Part shown: positions 1 through 6,300 of the stretch, one piece after another
Position numbering within the stretch: position 1 is the stretch's first letter
Layout of the letters: every line of letters begins with the position of its first letter
Origin: a bacterium
Lineage (GTDB): Bacteria > Bacteroidota > Ignavibacteria > Kapaibacteriales > Kapaibacteriaceae
NCBI GenBank assembly: GCA_020050895.1
Contig: JAGVJW010000191.1
Coordinates: 1 to 7,683, forward strand
Length of the DNA stretch: 7,683 nucleotides
Reading direction: 5' to 3'
The notes under the pieces: generated by a model
Seen by the model: the letters and a program-made list of their open reading frames with translations, nothing else
Database searches by the model: none
Told to the model about the DNA's origin: nothing
Made by a program: the position numbers and the translations under genes

Positions 1-296
1 ATCGGAATGCAATTGTTCGTTACTCTGCCGTCGAAGGGTTAAATCGCGGCGCACATCACCCGTTCAAAGACATTGAAGCGGTATGGAAAATCGTGCCGCT
101 TCCGTTGTTCCCAAGTTCCTCATTGTTGTTAACGTCGTGCGACACAACAAGCCAGAATGCGCAGGCGTTTGCACGGTATTATGCAGCGGCAGATCCTCGT
201 ATAAAAACCGTCATTGACAGAACACTGCATTCTGTTCCCAACTTTTGGACAACGGCGTTATCGGCCAGACCTGTGTGTAAGAAAACAAAGAAGTGA
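1..296 (+). CDS. C-terminal end of an unrecognised protein (5' truncated)
   Basis: The reading frame is open from the left edge (first whole codon at base 3) to a TGA at 294-296, giving 97 visible residues. A GTG at 93 could be read as a start, but the frame stays open upstream with similar codon use, so the gene most likely begins outside the window. The visible part begins RNAIVRYSAVEGLN, contains HHPFKDIEAVWKIVPLPLFPSS, split here as HHPFKDIEAVW then KIVPLPLFPSS, and ends in a lysine-rich tail (KKTKK). It has no membrane segment and no catalytic motif that I recognise, so I assign no function. Its stop overlaps the GTG start of the NFACT gene (GTGA, 293-296), which suggests translational coupling and a shared transcript. 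That the frame is coding rests on openness and this overlap only. Confidence 0.6.
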   Translation, partial: RNAIVRYSAVEGLNRGAHHPFKDIEAVWKIVPLPLFPSSSLLLTSCDTTSQNAQAFARYYAAADPRIKTVIDRTLHSVPNFWTTALSARPVCKKTKK

Positions 297-1759
297 TCCG
301 CCACGCACTCACCCTTGAACATGTTGCACGTGCGCTGAGTGCGCGATGCTGCGGCTGTGTATTAACAGAAGCGTGGACTCAGTTGAAGGGGGCTTGTTTA
401 CTGCGATTCGAGCACTCCGATCGGGATGAACCAACCATCGTCTGTATCGATACAGACAAAGACTTTGGCGCGGTAACGGTTAGAAACAACATACAGAGGG
501 CACGGCGTAATTCATTCGATTTATTTCACAAAATCATCGGATTACAATGCACGGCAGTTTCTAGTATTAGTGGAGACCGTGTTCTCATATTTCATTTTGA
601 TGATGTTCAATTATGTGCAATGCTGTTCACCGGCGTCAGGGCAAACGTTGTCCTGCTACACAACAACATCGTCATCGATGCAATGCACGGAAAAAAGCTT
701 CTTTTAGAGACACGCGTGGATTTCACCGAAAGTCCTATCGTCCTCGGACGTCACTATACTAAAGAAACTGAGTTTCGGTCCGATGTTATACAGGACTGCA
801 GGCACTCCGAGGAATACTTCGTGCTTGAAAGCGGCGGAGCACTATTGTTTTCACTACTGCCGTTGCAGGGTTGGACTGTTGTGCATCGTACGCCCGATAT
901 ATTCGAAGCACTTGAGCAAACGATAGCGCGCCGCCGGAATCTGACAAAGAATCAGGTTGTGCACGCGCTTATCAACAAATCGCTAATCAGAGATCGTTTA
1001 AAACTTGAACGTTCCATTGTAGCCATGAAGCGCGAATTGGAATCGGGCAGCAAGGCTGACGAACAGCGCCGCATCGGCCAACTTTTACTTTCTTATGAGA
1101 ATCCGGGCCAGACAGGAGCGGATAGCATTTCGATGACAGACTGGAACGACGAAGCAATTATTGTTGAGATCGATCCGAACAAAACCGTGATTGAAAATGC
1201 ACAGATGTATTTTGAAAAAGCCCGGAGATCGGAGGCAGCCGTTAAAGATTTACAAAGGCGTCTGCCGGCTGCAGAAAAGCGTCTGGAAGAGGTATGTACG
1301 GAAATCGAACGACTGGAACACACATCGGAATTTTCAGCCAGGGAACGAATGAACATCGAGAAGGAAGTAACATCGAAACAAAAGCCGGAATCGCCATATC
1401 GCGTCTTTGAACTCGGCGAAGGATACACAGTGTACGTAGGACGCAATGCAGCTAACAACGATGAGCTAACGATGCGTTTTGCTAAACAAAATGATTGGTG
1501 GTTTCATGCGCGCGCAGAGAGCGGTTCGCATGTAGTATTGCGAGGCGGAACAGGTAGAGAAAAGCCACCTAAACGCATGCTTGAAAAGGCTGCGGAAATT
1601 GCTGCCTGGTACTCAGGATCACGTAATGCAAGCTGGACACCAGTGGTTTATACACAACGCAAGTATGTTCGAAAACCCAAAGGCGCTAACGCAGGTGCAG
1701 TTGTTTTGGATAGAGAGGAAGTGATAATGGTTAAGCCCGGACTTCCGGTGACTTCCTAA
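293..1759 (+). CDS. rqcH: NFACT-family protein, RqcH-like (ribosome-associated quality control)
   Basis: This is a complete 488-residue NFACT protein. In Bacillus, RqcH binds stalled 50S-peptidyl-tRNA complexes and recruits tRNA-Ala to add C-terminal alanine tails that mark the peptide for degradation. The N-terminal NFACT-N domain covers about residues 1-200 and carries the Asp-Arg pair in SGDRVLIFHF (D95, R96), matching the D97/R98 pair needed for tailing in Bacillus. Two helical coiled-coil stretches follow (about 218-270 and 300-345), with the family motif NAQMYFEKA at 302-310. The NFACT-R (DUF814) domain spans about 368-482, with VGRNAANNDELT, WWFHARAESGSHVV and KPKGANAGAVV. The GTG start at 293 is chosen because the family N-terminus (HALTLEHVARAL) begins right there. 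The protein is shorter than Bacillus RqcH (about 570) and I cannot find the helix-hairpin-helix motif. The family assignment is firm; activity in alanine tailing is inferred from homology. Confidence 0.9.
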   Translation: MIRHALTLEHVARALSARCCGCVLTEAWTQLKGACLLRFEHSDRDEPTIVCIDTDKDFGAVTVRNNIQRARRNSFDLFHKIIGLQCTAVSSISGDRVLIFHFDDVQLCAMLFTGVRANVVLLHNNIVIDAMHGKKLLLETRVDFTESPIVLGRHYTKETEFRSDVIQDCRHSEEYFVLESGGALLFSLLPLQGWTVVHRTPDIFEALEQTIARRRNLTKNQVVHALINKSLIRDRLKLERSIVAMKRELESGSKADEQRRIGQLLLSYENPGQTGADSISMTDWNDEAIIVEIDPNKTVIENAQMYFEKARRSEAAVKDLQRRLPAAEKRLEEVCTEIERLEHTSEFSARERMNIEKEVTSKQKPESPYRVFELGEGYTVYVGRNAANNDELTMRFAKQNDWWFHARAESGSHVVLRGGTGREKPPKRMLEKAAEIAAWYSGSRNASWTPVVYTQRKYVRKPKGANAGAVVLDREEVIMVKPGLPVTS

Positions 1760-1767
1760 ATATTTAG
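1756..1767. repeat. 12-bp perfect palindrome over interlocked stop codons
   Basis: CTAAATATTTAG is a perfect palindrome. Its left part holds the TAA stop (1757-1759) of the rightward NFACT gene and, on the other strand, the TAG stop (1756-1758) of the leftward OmpA-family gene. The two convergent genes therefore overlap by 4 bases with no room for a separate terminator between them. With no loop and only A/T in the core, it would make a poor RNA hairpin, so I do not call it a terminator. Confidence 0.55.
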
Positions 1768-3858
1768 AATTTTAAACTCGACTCTTCTGTTTTTTTGTCG
1801 GCCTTCTTCTGTAGTATTCGGTGCAATTGGCTTCTTCTCCCCATAGCCCTTGGCTATCAGTCGGTTCGGCTTAATTCCTTTCGTAATCAAGTATTCTTTA
1901 ACTGAATTGACGCGCTCTTGGGACAAATGAACGTTATCCGTGTTTGTGCCAACATTGTCTGTATGACCTGACAATTCAATGGTCATCGTCTGTTTCGATT
2001 GCAATAATTGTGCAAGTCTATCCAACTCGGCAATCGATTCCGACCTTAGAACAGATTGTGCAAAATCAAAAAACAGATTGTTGAGAAGAATTGTCTCATT
2101 AACCTTTAGCGGTACAAGGTACAGGTCTCTCTCAATTTCCTGATAGGTACTCAGAGATCGTGTATCAAGTTGATCGCTCACGGGATAGTAACCACTAACC
2201 TCGGCTCTAAAGCCATACAAGTCTCCGGAAGGAAGAGCAATGCCGTATGCTCCATCGCGAGGTGCAGACCGAGCTTCGCCCACCTTTTTATTCATTGTGA
2301 GACTCTCATACTCAACAAGGGCAGCAATTGGTTGTTTTGTTTTTGCATCGAATACATGCCCCTTAACCAAGACAACAGGTTTTGGACGCACGCCTTCCGT
2401 AAGCTTAACGCGGTAAATATCTGCACTGCCATCAGTATTGTTCGAAGCGCTCAGGTAGGCGTAATCGCCCTTGGCAGAAATTGTAAAGTAAGCATCCCAC
2501 TTGGGAGTGTTAATCACAGGTCCAAGATTTTCCGGTTCGGACCATTTCGTCCATGTATCATCTAATCGTCTGGACATCCAGATGTCGACTCCTCCGTATC
2601 CATAGCGCCCGTCTGTTGCAAAGTACATGGTCTTACCATCGGCGGCAACGAACGGCGACAGTTCGTTACCCCATGTGTTAATATCACCCATGTTTAAGGG
2701 AACTGTGAACGATCCATCAGGCTGCTTGAAACACACATACAGATCTTTTTCACCCCTTGAATCGTTGCGCATTACAGCCATTACCAAGACAAGGCCGCTG
2801 GGATCCAAACACATTTCGCTAAACCTGTCAAGATTATAATAATCTCTAATATTTACCGGTGCAGGAACTTCCCATCCATCGGCAGTTCGATGGCTGATCG
2901 AAACACCTGCACTGCGTGGGCTTCCATCGGGATAATACGTGTTTCCCACCAGCACAGTGTTCAAGTCTGGCGTAATGCTTATTAGAAAGTTAGACCCTTC
3001 GTTATTCAGGGGGCGGCCCATATTCTGCATAGGCCCCCACGTCTGTTCGTCCTTGAGTAAGGAGAACCAGATGTCTTCCTTTCTTGGATCTCCGATGTTG
3101 CCATTGAACGGATACCTCCCAATAATGAGCATCTTACCATCAGCACTAATTACGGGCGATAAATCACCACCAATAGAGTTGATGCCCGGTCCCAGATTTT
3201 CACGTTCGACATTTATGGGATGATCCTTTGCAAGATTTATAGGCGCCAGATTTTGGCGTATTTCGAAGTAATCAATTTCGAGGGACATTTGCTGGCTAAC
3301 GAGAATGCCGAACGATCGGCCGCTCATTTCGGGAGCAACAATCGACGAAGCCGTTGTGCCATTGATAATGATGTTGATTGCCGTTCCCCTTTTTTGAAGT
3401 GTGAGTGTATTCCACTCACTGCCGGCCTTAACCTCTGCCGAAGGTGTCCACGACATAAACGACTGAAACGAGCCATTTACAAACCGAAACGCACTAAACT
3501 GGCCATTCGATGCCATCGCCACAACGTTCACATTCCTTTCGTTGGCACCACCAAAGCCTATTCCATATCCGTTTGTTGTTGTACCGGTAAGCCATCGAGC
3601 GCGAATTTCGATATCATAATTTATGTTAAAATCCACGAAGACTGACGGCGCAGGCAGCAACCAATAGCCGTACTGACTTCGTCGATCAATTTTATACACA
3701 CCTCCGCCGATAGCTGCCGAGGCCCCAGGAGATTCGCCTGTCACCCATTGTTTGGTATCGGAATCAAAATCATCGCGAAAAATTGTTTTCAGTCCCTGCG
3801 TGTGAGCAGAAACAGCAACCAACAGAAATAATGCAGACACAAATAAAAAATTCTTCAC
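1756..3858 (-). CDS. Exported OmpA-family protein: ConA-like domain, PD40 propeller, CRD, OmpA C-terminal domain
   Basis: This 700-residue cell-envelope protein is predicted to be periplasmic and bound to peptidoglycan. A signal peptide (KNFLFVSALFLLVAVSA) ends near residue 18-21; it has no lipobox cysteine. Residues about 25-203 resemble a concanavalin-like/DUF1080-type domain (FRDDFDSDTKQW, GGGVYKI). Residues about 230-486 hold five PD40 (WD40-like) blades, for example LSPVISADGK, LSPFVAADGKTMYFATDG and DIYRVKL. A carboxypeptidase-regulatory-like domain lies at about 497-584. The OmpA C-terminal domain lies at about 590-700, with the diaminopimelate-binding pair D634 (SGHTDNVG) and R649 (LSQERVNSV), 15 residues apart as in characterised OmpA, and RQKNRRVEF near the end. 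The start is GTG, two codons after the in-frame TGA of speA, so it cannot be extended. The order of propeller, CRD and OmpA domain resembles PorE of the type IX secretion system. The exact role is unknown. Confidence 0.9.
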   Translation of the reverse strand: MKNFLFVSALFLLVAVSAHTQGLKTIFRDDFDSDTKQWVTGESPGASAAIGGGVYKIDRRSQYGYWLLPAPSVFVDFNINYDIEIRARWLTGTTTNGYGIGFGGANERNVNVVAMASNGQFSAFRFVNGSFQSFMSWTPSAEVKAGSEWNTLTLQKRGTAINIIINGTTASSIVAPEMSGRSFGILVSQQMSLEIDYFEIRQNLAPINLAKDHPINVERENLGPGINSIGGDLSPVISADGKMLIIGRYPFNGNIGDPRKEDIWFSLLKDEQTWGPMQNMGRPLNNEGSNFLISITPDLNTVLVGNTYYPDGSPRSAGVSISHRTADGWEVPAPVNIRDYYNLDRFSEMCLDPSGLVLVMAVMRNDSRGEKDLYVCFKQPDGSFTVPLNMGDINTWGNELSPFVAADGKTMYFATDGRYGYGGVDIWMSRRLDDTWTKWSEPENLGPVINTPKWDAYFTISAKGDYAYLSASNNTDGSADIYRVKLTEGVRPKPVVLVKGHVFDAKTKQPIAALVEYESLTMNKKVGEARSAPRDGAYGIALPSGDLYGFRAEVSGYYPVSDQLDTRSLSTYQEIERDLYLVPLKVNETILLNNLFFDFAQSVLRSESIAELDRLAQLLQSKQTMTIELSGHTDNVGTNTDNVHLSQERVNSVKEYLITKGIKPNRLIAKGYGEKKPIAPNTTEEGRQKNRRVEFKILNI

Positions 3859-3861
3859 TTC

Positions 3862-5757
3862 TCACTCTTCAAGGTAGGTATAACCGTACAATCCCGATCG
3901 GTAGATAGCGAGAAACTCCTTACCCTCTTGCAAGGTAATTCGCTTGTCCTTTACCGAAGCACTTACCCATGTTTCCATGGTTCTTACAAGTTTCTTGGCG
4001 TCGAACTGCACATAGTCGAGGACATCTGCCACAGATTCACCATCAATCACTTGTTCTATTTCGAAGGTATCACCCTTACAGACAACGTGAACAGCGTTCG
4101 TGTCGCCAAACAAGTTGTGCAAGTCTCCAAGGATTTCCTGGTAGGCACCAACGAGAAACACGGCTAAATAGTATGGGCTGCCCTCTTTGAATTGATGGAC
4201 TGGCAGGGTCTGTCGCGAATCGCGAATACCAATAAAGTGATCAACCTGTCCATCGGAGTCGCAGGTAATATCTTGAAGTGTAGCAAACCGCGTAGGCTTT
4301 TCATTCAGCCGATGTATTGGCATGATTGGGAACACTTGATCTATCGCCCAAGCATCGGGTAGAGACTGAAACAGTGAAAAATTGCAGAAATATTTATCAG
4401 CAAGCAGTTTAGGGAGTTGGCGGAATTCTTCAGGAATTTGCTTCACATCTGCTATCATCTCAGTCACCTGCCGCGCAATCGACCAGTACAGCTTTTCAGT
4501 CTGAGCGCGTGTTTTCAAGTCTATCAATCCTAATGAAAACCGATCGAGAGCCTCTTCACGCATTTGTTGTGCATCGTGCCATGCTTCGAGCATGTTTCGA
4601 TTGTTAAGCGACGAAAGCACTCTGTGCATTTCAACAACCAGCTCGTGGTCCCGCTTCGTCACCTTGTCCCTGGGAGTCCACAACGGAACCGATGTTGTTT
4701 CCAAAATATTGAACACCAGCACAGAGTGATGTGCTGCAAGGGCACGCCCACTCTCTGTGATTAGGTTGGGATGTGGCAGGTTGTTTTTCGATGCTGCATC
4801 TACTATTGTAAACACAGCATCGTTGGCATACTCCTGAATTGAGTAGTTGATGCTGCTAGCAACGGCTGACCGAGATCCATCGTAGTCAACGCCAAGTCCG
4901 CCGCCGATATCAACAAATTCAATAGTGCATCCAATCTTCACAAGCTGAACATAGAACTGAGCAACTTCGCGAAGGCCCGACTTAATCTTTCTGATGTTGG
5001 TTATTTGAGACCCGAGGTGAAAATGTATCAACTTGATACAATCCAGCATGTTTTCGGCTGATGCGTAGGAAATTGCTTCTATGAGCTCAGAAGCATTTAA
5101 GCCGAACTTGCTCACGTCGCCGCCAGACTCTTCCCACTTGCCACTGCCGCTAGTACTGAGTTTGATGCGAATACCAACGTTAGGCCTCACACCAACGCGC
5201 TGGGCAACAACATTGATCAATTTCAATTCAGCCAGCTTTTCTACAACGATGTAGACTCTCTTACCCATCTTCTGTGCAAGCAAGGCGAGCTCGATGAAAT
5301 CTTCGTCTTTATAGCCATTGCAAATAATCAGCGCATTGGGATTATCCATGATGGCAAGCACTGCATGCAGTTCGGGCTTTGATCCTGCTTCGAGACCAAT
5401 GTTGAATCGTTTCCCGTGACGCATCAATTCTTCGACAACGTGGCGCTGCTGATTAACCTTAATTGGAAAAACGCAGAAGTAGTTGCCAGTGTATTGGTAT
5501 TCTTCGGAGGCTTTATCGAAGCATCCGGCAATTTTTTCTATCCTGTCGTCGAGTATGTCAGGGAATCGTAACAGCACAGGCATGGAAACATCACGTAACA
5601 CAATCTCATCAATAAGTTCCTTGAGATCGATGTCCGGTCCCTTTGCCTTACGCGGAGTGGTTACTGCATGCCCCTTACTGTTGATACTGAAATACCCAAT
5701 TCCCCAACCAGGTACGTTGTACAATTCTGCTGAATCCTCAGCGCGCCATTTGCGCAT
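3862..5757 (-). CDS. speA: Biosynthetic arginine decarboxylase (SpeA)
   Basis: SpeA is a PLP-dependent, fold-III enzyme that converts arginine to agmatine and CO2, the first step of the agmatine route to putrescine and spermidine. The 631 residues are close to the 658 of the E. coli enzyme. Visible motifs are the N-terminal WGIGYFSIN; the PLP-lysine motif VFPIKVNQQ (K100) at the start of the barrel; GLEAGSKPEL (121-130); HFHLGSQ (245-251); the phosphate-binding glycines in VDIGGGLGVDYDG (282-294); TESGRAL (334-340); and TCDSDG (498-503), which holds the catalytic cysteine C499. All expected active-site elements are present, so the enzyme is probably functional and cytosolic. The ATG at 5755-5757 has GGAG ten bases upstream. 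The downstream OmpA-family gene starts three bases after the stop, implying a shared transcript. Start and identity are firm; the physiological route beyond agmatine is not visible here. Confidence 0.97.
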   Translation of the reverse strand: MRKWRAEDSAELYNVPGWGIGYFSINSKGHAVTTPRKAKGPDIDLKELIDEIVLRDVSMPVLLRFPDILDDRIEKIAGCFDKASEEYQYTGNYFCVFPIKVNQQRHVVEELMRHGKRFNIGLEAGSKPELHAVLAIMDNPNALIICNGYKDEDFIELALLAQKMGKRVYIVVEKLAELKLINVVAQRVGVRPNVGIRIKLSTSGSGKWEESGGDVSKFGLNASELIEAISYASAENMLDCIKLIHFHLGSQITNIRKIKSGLREVAQFYVQLVKIGCTIEFVDIGGGLGVDYDGSRSAVASSINYSIQEYANDAVFTIVDAASKNNLPHPNLITESGRALAAHHSVLVFNILETTSVPLWTPRDKVTKRDHELVVEMHRVLSSLNNRNMLEAWHDAQQMREEALDRFSLGLIDLKTRAQTEKLYWSIARQVTEMIADVKQIPEEFRQLPKLLADKYFCNFSLFQSLPDAWAIDQVFPIMPIHRLNEKPTRFATLQDITCDSDGQVDHFIGIRDSRQTLPVHQFKEGSPYYLAVFLVGAYQEILGDLHNLFGDTNAVHVVCKGDTFEIEQVIDGESVADVLDYVQFDAKKLVRTMETWVSASVKDKRITLQEGKEFLAIYRSGLYGYTYLEE

Positions 5758-5763
5758 GGACGA

Positions 5764-5786
5764 CTTTCTCCATAAGGAAATGAAAG
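5764..5786 (-). promoter_or_regulatory. speA ribosome-binding site inside a potential RNA hairpin
   Basis: Reading the speA transcript, GGAG (complement of 5768-5771) lies ten bases before the ATG and is the likely Shine-Dalgarno sequence. It sits in the 3' arm of a possible hairpin: CUUUC pairs with GAAAG, and UCC pairs with GGA around a UUAU loop, with a three-base AUU bulge on the 5' side. If formed, it would hide the ribosome-binding site. The ribosome-binding site is likely; the hairpin is an inference from complementarity alone. Confidence 0.45.
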
Positions 5787-5803
5787 GTGAATAATAAGGG
5801 GTG

Positions 5804-5811
5804 CAAAACTA
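5804..5811 (-). promoter_or_regulatory. Candidate Bacteroidota -7 box for speA and the OmpA-family gene
   Basis: On the minus strand the sequence TAGTTTTG matches the Bacteroidota -7 consensus TAnnTTTG. Transcription would begin about 6-8 bases further on, giving speA a leader of roughly 40 bases that includes the ribosome-binding site. I find no clear TTTG -33 element at the expected 19-21 base spacing; a TTTTG lies about 29 bases upstream, which is too far. The match is short, so this is a candidate. Confidence 0.4.
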
Positions 5812-5818
5812 CGAAGAC

Positions 5819-5826
5819 TATATTTG
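5819..5826 (+). promoter_or_regulatory. Candidate Bacteroidota -7 box for the Fur-family gene and topA
   Basis: TATATTTG matches the TAnnTTTG -7 consensus and ends six bases before the ATG at 5833. A start point 6-8 bases after the box would fall on or next to that ATG, which predicts a leaderless or nearly leaderless transcript. This agrees with the lack of any Shine-Dalgarno sequence before the ATG. No convincing -33 TTTG is seen near 5796-5799. The box faces away from the speA -7 box, seven bases apart, so the two promoters would compete for the same DNA. Confidence 0.45.
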
Positions 5827-5832
5827 CCCACT

Positions 5833-6300
5833 ATGGCTGCCAAAACAGACATTGAAACAGTTAAACAAACATTCTCGGAATATCTTCGGAAAATGAAGTA
5901 TCGGAGCACTCCGGAACGTTCGCGTGTATTAGATCGTATCGCCGAATATGACAGGCATTTTTCCGCCGACGAACTATACATGCACATGAATAATCTTGGC
6001 GATAGGGTATCGCGTGCAACAGTGTATTCCACACTCGACCTGTTAACACAGTGTAATATTTTAATGAAGCACCGCTTTCAGGGTGAAAGTGCACATTTCG
6101 AACTTTCTTCCAGAATGCCCAATCACGACCATTTAATATGCACTGAATGCGGAAGAATATTGGAGTTTAGAGAAGATCAGATTGAAAAAATTCGAAATCA
6201 GGTTTGTGATACGCTGGGTTTCCGACCAAGGACTCATTCACTCCAGATTTTTGCAGTTTGTCACGATCCTTCAACGTGTGAATACAATCAGGCTGAATGA
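5833..6300 (+). CDS. Fur-family metal-dependent transcriptional repressor
   Basis: This is a 155-residue dimeric metalloregulator that binds DNA. The N-terminal winged helix carries RSTPERSRVLDRI and the recognition-helix motif SRATVYSTLDLL (60-71). The C-terminal metal and dimer domain carries NHDHLICTECGRILEF. By comparison with Bacillus PerR, the regulatory metal ligands map to H42, E90, H98, H100 and E111. The Glu at 111, where PerR has Asp104, argues against a peroxide sensor and for a Fur- or Zur-like role, but the metal is not decided. The structural zinc site has the normal first pair (C103, C106), while the second pair is C143 and C149, spaced C-x5-C rather than the usual C-x2-C. I chose ATG 5833; an in-frame TTG at 5824 lies inside the candidate promoter box. 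The topA start overlaps the stop by ATGA. Self-regulation is plausible, but no Fur box was found. Confidence 0.92.
   Translation: MAAKTDIETVKQTFSEYLRKMKYRSTPERSRVLDRIAEYDRHFSADELYMHMNNLGDRVSRATVYSTLDLLTQCNILMKHRFQGESAHFELSSRMPNHDHLICTECGRILEFREDQIEKIRNQVCDTLGFRPRTHSLQIFAVCHDPSTCEYNQAE

Noticed and set aside
1093..1458. Minus-strand frame of 121 codons inside the NFACT gene
   Set aside because: It lies wholly antisense to a firmly identified coding region, and its translation shows no family motif.
1737..1748. Inverted repeat CCGGACTTCCGG near the end of the NFACT gene as a possible terminator
   Set aside because: The stem is only four or five pairs, it lies inside coding sequence, and no T-run follows it on either strand.
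1790..1796. Run of seven T after the NFACT stop as an intrinsic terminator tail
   Set aside because: No GC-rich hairpin sits immediately before it, and it lies within the OmpA-family coding region (Lys and Asn codons on the other strand).
2170..3645. Four plus-strand frames of 70-141 codons antisense to the OmpA-family gene
   Set aside because: All are shadows of the 700-residue protein, and none has a recognisable domain or upstream signal.
3856..3864. Stop-codon readthrough making a SpeA-OmpA fusion
   Set aside because: The frames do match, but the second protein starts with a good signal peptide that would be useless internally, and no readthrough or selenocysteine context is visible.
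5758..5832. Fur or PerR operator in the divergent promoter region
   Set aside because: The AT-rich GAATAATAAG stretch gives only a half-match and no clear inverted repeat of Fur-box or PerR-box type.
5661..6094. Minus-strand frames covering the promoter gap and the start of the Fur-family gene
   Set aside because: They are antisense to conserved Fur motifs and would extend across the divergent promoter region; their translations resemble nothing known.
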